From contig CALBJX010000035.1 of assembly GCA_937893015.1 (NCBI GenBank), positions 1 to 16,117 on the forward strand: 16,117 nucleotides of DNA, read 5' to 3'. Below the pieces are notes generated by a model. The model searched no databases, had not been told where the DNA came from, and saw only the letters and a list, made by a program, of their open reading frames with translations. Origin of the DNA: an uncultured Verrucomicrobiales bacterium. GTDB taxonomy: Bacteria > Verrucomicrobiota > Verrucomicrobiia > Verrucomicrobiales > Akkermansiaceae. Positions within the stretch are counted from its first letter, which is position 1; every line of letters begins with the position of its first letter. Both the position numbers and the translations under genes were made by a program. This document shows positions 1 through 6,506 of this stretch, piece by piece.

Positions 1-1065
1 AAGCTGGTGGACATGGGCCGCGTGTACGAATGCCCCGCCCCCAACAAGCGCGATAAGAACGGCGACGAAATCCCCGGCACCTCCGAGGGCACGGTGTGGC
101 GTTTCCGCTTCAAGCGCGACGGCGTGATGACGCTCCACGACCTCGTCTGCGGCGATATCTCCGTGGACTACACCAACGAGGACAACACCCCCGACATGGT
201 GGTGAAGCGCACGGACGGCTCCTACATCTTCCACCTCGTGAACGTGGTGGACGACATCGAGATGGCCATCACCCACGTTATCCGCGGTGAGGACCACATC
301 ATGAACACCTTCAAGCACCTCCAGCTCTTCGAGGCCTTCGGCGTGGAGCCCCCCGTGTACGCTCACATCCCGCTGATTCAGAACCCCGACGGCTCCAAGA
401 TGAGCAAGCGCGACGTGGGTGCCCAGCTCGGTAATTACCCCGAGGAAGGGTTCCTGCCTGATGCCGTCATCAATTTCATCGCCCTGCTCGGCTGGAGCTC
501 CAAGAGCGACAACGAGGTGTTCACCAAGGAAGAGTTGATTGAGCTCTTCTCGCTGGAGCACGTGAACCGCGCCGCCGCCAAGTTCGACATCACCAAGTGC
601 AAGTGGATGAACCAGCAGCACATCATGCGCCTCTCTCCCGAGGCCTTCACGGAGCTCGCCCTGCCCTTCTGCACGAAGGCGGGTCTGGCGGACACGGAGC
701 AGCTGCGCGCCGTCATCCCCTCCGTGCAGCAGAAGGTGCAGCTGCTCAGCGAGGTGCCCGCTTGGGTGCGCTGGGTGCAGGTGCTGGAGTACGAGGAGGA
801 ATCCATGGCCAAACTTCAGGACAACGCCCGCGAAATGCTCAACCTCTTCGCCGAGGCCGCCAAGAATCTGCCCGAATGGGACGGTGAGGTCGCCATGCAG
901 CTGGTGAAGCCCATGACGAAGGAGCACGGCGTGAAGGTGGGCGCCATGATGTTCCCCCTGCGCCTTGCCCTCACGGGCTGCCACGCGGGCCCCGGCATCG
1001 ATGTCATCATGCAGACCCTCGGTCGCGAGGAGGTTCTCCGTCGCATCAGCGTGTTCCCGCGATAA
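1..1065 (+). CDS. gltX: Glutamyl-tRNA synthetase, 3' part (5' end outside window)
   Basis: This class I aminoacyl-tRNA synthetase charges tRNA-Glu with glutamate in the cytoplasm. The reading frame is open from base 1, so the gene begins upstream of the window. The N-terminal part carrying the HIGH motif is missing and about 354 residues remain. Visible family features are the segment HVIRGEDHIMNT, the KMSKR ATP-binding loop at bases 397-411 in DGSKMSKRD, the following INFIALLGWS stretch, and an anticodon-binding helical domain to the stop at 1063-1065. The length and the C-terminal domain argue against the short GluQ-RS paralogue. GTG and ATG codons near the left edge should not be taken as starts. 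The queA start lies 25 nt downstream on the same strand, suggesting cotranscription. Some GltX proteins also charge tRNA-Gln, and the sequence alone does not settle this. Confidence 0.95.
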   Translation, partial: KLVDMGRVYECPAPNKRDKNGDEIPGTSEGTVWRFRFKRDGVMTLHDLVCGDISVDYTNEDNTPDMVVKRTDGSYIFHLVNVVDDIEMAITHVIRGEDHIMNTFKHLQLFEAFGVEPPVYAHIPLIQNPDGSKMSKRDVGAQLGNYPEEGFLPDAVINFIALLGWSSKSDNEVFTKEELIELFSLEHVNRAAAKFDITKCKWMNQQHIMRLSPEAFTELALPFCTKAGLADTEQLRAVIPSVQQKVQLLSEVPAWVRWVQVLEYEEESMAKLQDNAREMLNLFAEAAKNLPEWDGEVAMQLVKPMTKEHGVKVGAMMFPLRLALTGCHAGPGIDVIMQTLGREEVLRRISVFPR

Positions 1066-1090
1066 ATCGACCTTAGGATTTTTTCGAGAG

Positions 1091-2068
1091 ATGCGCACGG
1101 TAGACTTCGATTATGAGCTGCCCGAGGAGCTGATTGCGGACAGGCCGCTGCCCGACCGCGCAGCCTCCCGCATGCTCGTGGTACACCGCGACACGGGGCT
1201 CATCGAGCATCGTCATTTCTCGGATATTCTCGAGTATGTCCGCCCCGGGGACCTCTTCGTGATGAACGACACGAAGGTCATCCCCGCCCGCTATTTCAGC
1301 AACGACGGCGGCATCGAGCTGGTGCGCGCCGGCATGGCGGGAGAGCTGGTGTGGAAGTGCATGGTGCGCCCCGGCAAGAAAATGAAGGTCGGCCGCACCG
1401 TGCAGGTCGGCGATTCCGTCGGCACCGTGGAGAGCATCGACGAAGAGGGCTACCGCTACATCCGCTGGGACAAGCCCGTGGATGAGGACACCTACGGCCG
1501 ACTCGCCCTGCCGCACTACATGAACCGCGAAAGCGACCCCAGCGACAAGGACCGCTACCAGACGGTCTACGCCGCGCACGACGGTGCCATTGCCGCGCCC
1601 ACGGCGGGCCTGCATTTCACGCCCGAGATTCTCGCGCAGGTGCCGCACCGCTTCGTCACCCTGCACGTGGGTGTGGGCACCTTCCGCCCCGTCAAGACGG
1701 ACAAGGTGGAGGAGCACCACATGCACACGGAAGAGTTCTACATGCCCGCCGACACCGCCGCCGCCATCGAATCCGCGCAACGCGTCATCGCCGTCGGCAC
1801 CACCTCCGTGCGCACCATGGAAACCCTCGCCACCCGCGAAGGCCGCCCGCTGAAGGAAGCCCGCGGCGCCACCGACATCTTCATCTACCCCGGCTACGAA
1901 TTCAAGGCCGTCGATGCCCTGCTCACCAACTTCCACCTCCCGCAGAGCACGCTCATCATGCTCGTCTGCGCCTTCGCCGGCAAAGAGCTCATCATGGAAG
2001 CCTACCGACAGGCCGTGGAGCAGCGCTACCGCTTCTTCTCCTACGGCGACTGCATGCTGATTCTCTGA
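1091..2068 (+). CDS. queA: S-adenosylmethionine:tRNA ribosyltransferase-isomerase QueA
   Basis: QueA transfers and isomerises the ribosyl group of S-adenosylmethionine onto 7-aminomethyl-7-deazaguanine in tRNA, giving epoxyqueuosine in the queuosine pathway. The 325-residue product carries family signatures in order: VMNDTKVIPAR, GAIAAPTAGLHFTPE, GTFRPV, GTTSVRTMETL, TDIFIYPGYEFKAVDALL with TNFHLPQSTLIML, and the C-terminal FFSYGDCMLIL. The ATG at 1091 is preferred because MRTVDFDYELPEELIA is the usual QueA N terminus; the frame stays open upstream into gltX. The protein is slightly shorter than many QueA proteins, with a compact region after the first motif. The next gene begins 14 nt after the stop. 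A TAGGAT hexamer at 1074-1079 could be a -10 box for an internal promoter, but no good -35 accompanies it. Confidence 0.95.
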   Translation: MRTVDFDYELPEELIADRPLPDRAASRMLVVHRDTGLIEHRHFSDILEYVRPGDLFVMNDTKVIPARYFSNDGGIELVRAGMAGELVWKCMVRPGKKMKVGRTVQVGDSVGTVESIDEEGYRYIRWDKPVDEDTYGRLALPHYMNRESDPSDKDRYQTVYAAHDGAIAAPTAGLHFTPEILAQVPHRFVTLHVGVGTFRPVKTDKVEEHHMHTEEFYMPADTAAAIESAQRVIAVGTTSVRTMETLATREGRPLKEARGATDIFIYPGYEFKAVDALLTNFHLPQSTLIMLVCAFAGKELIMEAYRQAVEQRYRFFSYGDCMLIL

Positions 2069-2082
2069 GAAAGCCCCGCTGC

Positions 2083-3165
2083 ATGAAACCGCACCCCTCC
2101 GCTTCCGCCGTTGATTTCAACGAACGCCCCTTCATCCTCTTTTGGGAGGTGACGCGCTCCTGTGCGCTCGCGTGCCGCCATTGCCGCGCGGTGGCGCAGC
2201 CGAAGGCACACCCCGAGGAGCTGACGCATGAGGAGGCGATGGAATTGGCAGACAAGATTGCCGAACTGCACCCGCCGATGGTGGTGCTCACGGGCGGCGA
2301 CCCCATGATGCGCCGCGATATTTTTGAGATTATCCGCCGTCTCGCGGGGCAAGGCATCCGCGTGGCCCTCAGCCCCGCCGCCACGCCGCGCCTGCTGAAC
2401 ACGGATTTTGCCGCGCTGAAGGATGCGGGCGTCGTCTCCATGAGCCTGAGTCTCGACGGCGCGACGCAGGAGACGCACGATGCCTTCCGCCGCGTGCCGC
2501 ACACCTTCGAGCGCACCTTGGAAGCCGCCCGCAAGGCAAAGGAAGCGGGCATTCAGCTGCAAATCAACACCACGGTCGCTAAGAGCACCCTGCCCGAGAT
2601 GGACGCTTTCGCGGAGCTCATGCGCACCCTCGCGCCGGATGTGTGGAGCGTGTTCCTGCTCGTGCCTACGGGGCGTGCCACGGCGGAGGATATGCCGAGT
2701 GCCGATGACATCGAAGCGCTGTGGCACAAGCTGCTCTCCCTGCGCGAGACGATGCCCTTCGCCATCAAGACGACGGAGGGGCACCACTACCGCCGCGCCA
2801 TGATGCAGGCCGCCGCGCGCGGCGAAGCCCCTGCCCCGCGCCACACCATCCCCACGCGCGACGGTAAAGGGGTCGTGTTCATCTCCCACGTGGGCGAAAT
2901 TCAGCCGAGCGGCTTCCTGCCGCTGACGGCGGGCAATGTCCGCACGGACGACCTCGCCACCATCTACCGCACGCACCCGCTCTTCGTCACCCTTCGCAAC
3001 GACGATGCACTGGGCGGCAAGTGCGGCAAGTGCGAGTACCGACGCCTCTGCGGCGGCTCCCGCTCCCGCGCCTACGGCACCTGCGGCGATATGATGGCCG
3101 CCGAACCTCTCTGTTCCTACATCCCCGCCGCCCTGAGCGGCAGCTCCGCACCGCACCATGATTAA
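2083..3165 (+). CDS. Radical SAM/SPASM protein, TIGR04053-like (AhbD relative)
   Basis: This is a 360-residue radical SAM enzyme with a C-terminal SPASM domain. The CxxxCxxC cluster motif is at C27, C31 and C34, in WEVTRSCALACRHCRA. The SAM-binding GGDP motif follows in VLTGGDPMMRRD, then SLSLDGATQETHDAFR. The SPASM cysteines are C314, C317, C323 and C344, with an extra C334. The stretches IKTTEGHHYRRA, SHVGEIQPSGFLPL and CGGSRSRAYG fit, from memory, the TIGR04053 family better than AhbD itself, where one expects QPCGYLPV and CGGCRARAY. That family is related to AhbD/NirJ heme-synthesis enzymes, but its reaction is not firmly known to me. The stop overlaps the next start by 8 nt, so the two proteins are probably translationally coupled and act in one pathway. 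A role in heme or modified tetrapyrrole synthesis is inferred from that partner. No Shine-Dalgarno site precedes the ATG. Confidence 0.82.
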   Translation: MKPHPSASAVDFNERPFILFWEVTRSCALACRHCRAVAQPKAHPEELTHEEAMELADKIAELHPPMVVLTGGDPMMRRDIFEIIRRLAGQGIRVALSPAATPRLLNTDFAALKDAGVVSMSLSLDGATQETHDAFRRVPHTFERTLEAARKAKEAGIQLQINTTVAKSTLPEMDAFAELMRTLAPDVWSVFLLVPTGRATAEDMPSADDIEALWHKLLSLRETMPFAIKTTEGHHYRRAMMQAAARGEAPAPRHTIPTRDGKGVVFISHVGEIQPSGFLPLTAGNVRTDDLATIYRTHPLFVTLRNDDALGGKCGKCEYRRLCGGSRSRAYGTCGDMMAAEPLCSYIPAALSGSSAPHHD

Positions 3166-4402
3166 CATCACGAAACTCTGGACGGGCATCGCCCAGCCCG
3201 CCGACCACATCCGCTACGGCCTCGGCCACGGTGACCGCTCGCCGCACAGCAGCACCGCCGCCTGCACGCCTGCCTCCTCCCGCGCCCGCAAGCCCGTGGT
3301 GGTGTGGAACATCTCGCGCACCTGCAACCTGCGCTGCGTGCATTGCTATGCGGACTCCCACGCGGAACGCTACGCGGGCGAGCTGACATGGGAGCAGTGC
3401 TGCGCCGTGATTGACGACCTCGCGGCCTACGGCATCACCGCCCTGCTCCTCTCGGGCGGCGAACCCCTGCTGCACCCGCATCTGCCGCAGATTCTGGAGC
3501 GAGCCATTTCCAAGGGGCTGAAGGTCACCATCTCCACCAACGGCACGAAGATTACCCCCGCCCTCGCCGCGCGATTCAAGGAGCTCGGCGTGGCCTACGT
3601 CGGCATCTCGCTGGACGGCATCGGGGAAGTTCACGATCAATTCCGCGGCGTGCCCGGCGCGTTCGAGGGGGCCATCCGCGGCTTCCGCCTCTGCGAAGAG
3701 GTGGGGCAGAAGACGGGCCTGCGCCTCACCCTCACGCGCAACAACGTGCAGAGCATGGAGGAAATCCTGGATTTCATCGAGCGCGAGCGCATTCAGCGCG
3801 TGTGCTTCTACCACCTCGTGCCCACGGGGCGCGGTGTGGATGTCGCGAGCCTGAAGCCCGAGGAAGCCCGCCGCGCCATCGATATGCTCATCGCGCGTGC
3901 CGAAGCGTGGCATGCCGCGGGCGAGACGCGCGAGCTGCTCACCGTCACCCAACCTGCGGACGGCGTGTACCTGCTGCTGCGCCAGCTGCGCGAGGGGCAC
4001 CCGCTCGCCAAGGAGACGCTCAAGCTGCTCACATGGAACGGCGGCGGCGCCAACTCCAGCGGCCGCGGTTTCGCCAACATCGACACGCAGGGCAACATCC
4101 ACCCCGACCAGTTCTGGCAGGGCGTGACCCTCGGCAATGTGAAAACCCAGAACTTCTCCGATGTGTGGGAGGCCGTCAGCGAGCCCTCCGCCGACAAGCT
4201 CCGCGAGCTGCGCGGCAGCGACGACCCCGCCGAGCGCCAAAAGAAGCTCAGCGGCCCTTGCGCGACCTGCAAACATTTCGCCCTCTGCGGCGGCGGTTTC
4301 CGCACCCGCGCCGCCTTCCAAAACGGCCACTGGTACGGCTCGGATTTGGGCTGCTATCTCACAGAAGAGGAGCGGCAGACGGACCTTTCCTCCCTGCTGT
4401 AA
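3158..4402 (+). CDS. ahbC: Radical SAM/SPASM protein, AhbC-like (12,18-didecarboxysiroheme deacetylase)
   Basis: AhbC removes acetate side chains from 12,18-didecarboxysiroheme to give Fe-coproporphyrin III in the siroheme-dependent heme pathway. The 414-residue product has the N-terminal signature expected of AhbC/NirJ proteins (MINITKLWTGIAQPADHIRYG, then KPVVVWNISRTCNLRC). The radical SAM cysteines are C56, C60 and C63. The GGEP motif lies in LLLSGGEPLLHPHL, followed by SLDGIGEVHDQFRGVPGAF. The C-terminal SPASM cysteines are C368, C371, C377 and C399, in CATCKHFALCGGGFR and GCYL, with the same spacing as in the preceding gene. The N-terminal linker (residues 28-44) is Ser/Ala-rich and lacks the usual conserved sequence. 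NirJ-type heme d1 enzymes are close relatives and cannot be excluded without a tree. The gene starts inside the end of the TIGR04053-like gene, and the ATG has no Shine-Dalgarno site. Confidence 0.82.
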   Translation: MINITKLWTGIAQPADHIRYGLGHGDRSPHSSTAACTPASSRARKPVVVWNISRTCNLRCVHCYADSHAERYAGELTWEQCCAVIDDLAAYGITALLLSGGEPLLHPHLPQILERAISKGLKVTISTNGTKITPALAARFKELGVAYVGISLDGIGEVHDQFRGVPGAFEGAIRGFRLCEEVGQKTGLRLTLTRNNVQSMEEILDFIERERIQRVCFYHLVPTGRGVDVASLKPEEARRAIDMLIARAEAWHAAGETRELLTVTQPADGVYLLLRQLREGHPLAKETLKLLTWNGGGANSSGRGFANIDTQGNIHPDQFWQGVTLGNVKTQNFSDVWEAVSEPSADKLRELRGSDDPAERQKKLSGPCATCKHFALCGGGFRTRAAFQNGHWYGSDLGCYLTEEERQTDLSSLL

Positions 4403-4454
4403 AATCAACCGCAAAAAAAATTGAAGAAAAATAGAAAAAACTTTATTTTTTCTC
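4403..4454. other. A/T-rich leader downstream of ahbC
   Basis: Unlike the GC-rich surroundings, this stretch consists mainly of A and T runs. It includes an A:T-only hairpin, AGAAAAAA at 4433-4440 pairing with TTTTTTCT at 4446-4453. It could be a weak terminator for the radical SAM operon or an UP-like, bent-DNA element in front of the next promoter. The stem holds only one G:C pair near its base, so terminator activity is doubtful. Confidence 0.35.
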
Positions 4455-4483
4455 TTGCAACCCATAGGCCTCTATGGTAAGAA
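4455..4483 (+). promoter_or_regulatory. Putative sigma70-type promoter with palindrome in the spacer
   Basis: TTGCAA (4455-4460) and TAAGAA (4478-4483) are separated by 17 nt. The spacer contains a perfect inverted repeat, CCATAG at 4462-4467 and CTATGG at 4472-4477. The -10 box ends 10 nt before the ATG at 4494, so the transcript would have almost no leader. The palindrome is placed where a repressor would block RNA polymerase. Both the promoter and the operator are read by eye only. Confidence 0.4.
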
Positions 4484-4493
4484 TGATGGCGTC

Positions 4494-4925
4494 ATGAAGC
4501 GTTTTATCCTTTCCTCTCTCCTCGTTGCTCTGACGGGTGCTGCGTATGCCGACATTCAGGCTCCCCCCGCCTCTGAGTACACCGCCACCCGCAAGCTGGG
4601 CCGCGCGGTCGACAATATCGTTTTCGGCGTGTCCGAAATCCCCACCAGCATCTATCGCTGGAACTCCACGGAGGGTAACACCGCCGGCTGCACCGTCGGT
4701 CTCATCGACGGCGTGTCCCGCACCGCCATCCGCATGGGCTACGGCTTCTACGAGCTCGTGACCTTCTGGGCTCCCACCTACAAGTGCACCTATCGTCCCC
4801 CCTATCAGGGTTCCTGCGGTCGCAACGGCCACAAGGAATACAACGTCTGGAGCGGCTTTGCTGAGTTCCCCGAGGAAATCGGCTTCGAGAGCAAGTACAG
4901 CTACAGCCGTCTCTCCAAGGACTAA
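4494..4925 (+). CDS. Secreted TIGR04073-type exosortase-system-associated protein
   Basis: This small exported protein has 143 residues. A signal peptide, MKRFILSSLLVALTGAAYA, is probably cleaved after A19. The mature part matches the pattern I recall for the Verrucomicrobia-associated TIGR04073 family: RKLGRAVDNIVFGVSEIP, then TSIYRWNSTEGNTAG, then GLIDGVSRTAIRMGYGFYELVTFWAP. The family was named for its co-occurrence with exosortase/PEP-CTERM systems; its biochemical role is not known. There is no exosortase gene and no PEP-CTERM tail here. The ATG at 4494 is chosen because it opens the signal peptide; the frame is open 13 codons further upstream. Three cysteines (C66, C98, C108) in the mature protein could form a disulfide. 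A dispersed repeat begins right after the stop, followed by a hairpin terminator, so the gene is probably a single-gene unit. Confidence 0.75.
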   Translation: MKRFILSSLLVALTGAAYADIQAPPASEYTATRKLGRAVDNIVFGVSEIPTSIYRWNSTEGNTAGCTVGLIDGVSRTAIRMGYGFYELVTFWAPTYKCTYRPPYQGSCGRNGHKEYNVWSGFAEFPEEIGFESKYSYSRLSKD

Positions 4926-4980
4926 TAGATTTACAAAGTACAATTTACAAATTGTAAGTTCGCGCGGCTTCGCCGCGGTA
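4926..4980 (+). repeat. Dispersed intergenic repeat, copy 1
   Basis: A TACAA-rich tract, GATTTACAAAGTACAATTTA and following bases, leads into a GC hairpin with stem CGCGGC (4963-4968), loop TTC and stem GCCGCG (4972-4977). A closely similar element in reverse complement lies at 14570-14626. Both copies start within about 5 nt of a stop codon and share the orientation of that gene. This copy is one or two bases past the TIGR04073-type stop. It contains no coding sequence I can support. Confidence 0.75.
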
Positions 4981-4985
4981 TGAAG

Positions 4986-5016
4986 AAAGCGGTCTGACTG
5001 AGGTCAGACCGCTTTT
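4986..5016 (+). terminator. Rho-independent terminator
   Basis: A perfect 13-bp stem, AAAGCGGTCTGAC (4986-4998), pairs with GTCAGACCGCTTT (5003-5015) around a TGAG loop. It ends in TTTT on the + strand, and the flanking A run gives a short U tract on the other strand. It closes the TIGR04073-type gene. The core GGTCTGAC/GTCAGACC is shared with the terminator at 7645-7679. Confidence 0.85.
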
Positions 5017-5053
5017 CATTCCCCTGCCGTTTCACGTTTGCTCTGCCCTCTCC

Positions 5054-6436
5054 ATGTTTGTGTTTTTTCTGTTGCTGGCCATTCTTCCCGTGCTGGCCGC
5101 ATCCGTGTGGTGCGGGCGGCGCGGAATGGGAGCAACCGGGTTTTCGCTGGGCGGGCGCAAGGCGGGAGCGGGGATGGTAGCGGGTATCATCTCAGGCTCC
5201 TCCATCGGCGGCGGAGCGACCATCGGCACAGCGCAGATGGCGTATCAATACGGCATCGTAGCGTGGTGCTTTACGTTGGGTGTGGGGTTGGGTCTGCTGT
5301 TGCTCGGGCTCTTTTTTGCGCGGCCGCTGCGCGAAAGCGGGTTGGAGACCGTGCCGCAGTACCTCGTGCAGTGCTACGGGCGGGCGGCGGGTCCCATCGT
5401 GTCGCTGCTCTCCTGCCTCGGCATCTTCTTCGCCTGTTGCAGCAGCGTGCTGCCCGGCATCGGCATGTGCGCCGCGAGCTTCGGCATTTCCCCCGCGGCA
5501 GCCGGCGCGGTGTTGCTCGTGCTGCCCTTGGCCTACATCCTCATCGGCGGGCAAAAGGGGGCAGGCCTCAGCGGCATGCTGAAAGCAGCCCTGCTCTGGA
5601 GTGCGCTCCTGCTCGCCTCGCTCTACACCGCACACGGGCTCTTCATCGCAGGAGCTCCCGATGCCGCCGATCTTCCCGCCGAGGCTTGGAGCTTCGGCTC
5701 CCGCGGGTGGCGCTATCCGCTGAGTGCCGTCGCCGCCACCGCCATGGGCATGATGACCGCACAAATGTACATCCAAGCCCTCTACTCTGCCCGTGATGCC
5801 CGAAGCGCTGAACGCGGAGCCTACCTTGGTGCCGCCATTGCCATCCCCGTGGGGCTCATGTCCACGCTCATCGGTCTCTACGCCCGCGTCCGCCACCCCG
5901 AACTGGCAGACAGCCCGTTGCTCGCCCTCCCCTGCGTGCTGATGAACGACATCCCCGCATGGCTCGGCGGCTTAGCGATGGGCACCATCGTGCTCACCAT
6001 CATCTCCTCTGCCGCCGCGCAGGCTCTCGCCATCGGCACGATGCTCTCCCGGGACTTCGGCGGTGAGCTGCTGCACATCCGCAGCGAAAAGCTCCTTCTT
6101 TTCCTCAACCGCCTCGGCATCGGCCTTGCCCTCAGCGGTGTCTGCGCCTACTGCCTCGCGCACCTCAACGCCTCCGTCCTCACATGGAACTACCTCTCCA
6201 TGGCGCTACGCGGCGGCGGCATCTTCCTGCCCCTCACCCTCGCCGTGCTCACCCGCGGGCGCATCGCAGAAAAAATTCCCCGCGCGTGGATACTCGCCTC
6301 CATGCTCCTCCCCACGGCAGCCACCCTCCTCTCCGCTTACCTCAGCGACACCCCACCCGCCGGCCTACCCCTCCTGCTCTCTGCCGCCACTCTTGCCGTC
6401 GGCGCACTGCTGCAAAGAGGACAAAGCATAGAATAG
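5054..6436 (+). CDS. SSS-type (sodium:solute symporter family) membrane transporter
   Basis: This 460-residue integral membrane protein has about 13 hydrophobic segments, consistent with the LeuT-fold SSS family. These carriers couple inward sodium flow to uptake of sugars, amino acids, carboxylates or vitamins. The diagnostic region is near the N terminus: GFSLGGRKAG, then GIISGSSIGGGATIGTAQMAYQYGIVAW, which lines the substrate and sodium path in this family. A second helical repeat contains MGTIVLTIISSAAAQALAIGTMLSRDF. The substrate cannot be read from the sequence. The start at 5054 directly opens the first membrane helix and has no Shine-Dalgarno site. Only 37 nt separate it from the upstream terminator, so its promoter must lie in or over that hairpin, or expression depends on readthrough. 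No clear -35/-10 pair was found there. The gene converges on the acidic secreted protein gene. Confidence 0.82.
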   Translation: MFVFFLLLAILPVLAASVWCGRRGMGATGFSLGGRKAGAGMVAGIISGSSIGGGATIGTAQMAYQYGIVAWCFTLGVGLGLLLLGLFFARPLRESGLETVPQYLVQCYGRAAGPIVSLLSCLGIFFACCSSVLPGIGMCAASFGISPAAAGAVLLVLPLAYILIGGQKGAGLSGMLKAALLWSALLLASLYTAHGLFIAGAPDAADLPAEAWSFGSRGWRYPLSAVAATAMGMMTAQMYIQALYSARDARSAERGAYLGAAIAIPVGLMSTLIGLYARVRHPELADSPLLALPCVLMNDIPAWLGGLAMGTIVLTIISSAAAQALAIGTMLSRDFGGELLHIRSEKLLLFLNRLGIGLALSGVCAYCLAHLNASVLTWNYLSMALRGGGIFLPLTLAVLTRGRIAEKIPRAWILASMLLPTAATLLSAYLSDTPPAGLPLLLSAATLAVGALLQRGQSIE

Positions 6437-6457
6437 AGCGCGGGGCTTTCAGCATCC

Positions 6458-6477
6458 CGACAAAGCTCCCTTTGTCG
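6458..6477. repeat. Inverted repeat in the convergent junction
   Basis: CGACAAAG (6458-6465) and CTTTGTCG (6470-6477) form a perfect 8-bp stem with a CTCC loop. No T tract follows on either strand, and a G-rich run (GGGGGGG) lies just to the right. Its position between two convergent genes suggests a transcription end or an mRNA 3' stability hairpin, but the evidence is only the symmetry and the location. Confidence 0.4.
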
Positions 6478-6506
6478 CCCTGCCTCTCGGGGGGGTGGGA
6501 AAGGCT

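Noticed and set aside
965..1090. Longer N terminus for QueA
   Set aside because: The extension overlaps gltX in another frame, reads as Arg/Ser-rich sequence and lacks homology to QueA; the ATG at 1091 fits the family.
2987..4465. 492-codon - strand frame opposite the AhbC-like gene
   Set aside because: Composition is low-complexity Ala/Gly/Val/His and no motif is visible, while the + strand encodes a complete radical SAM protein.
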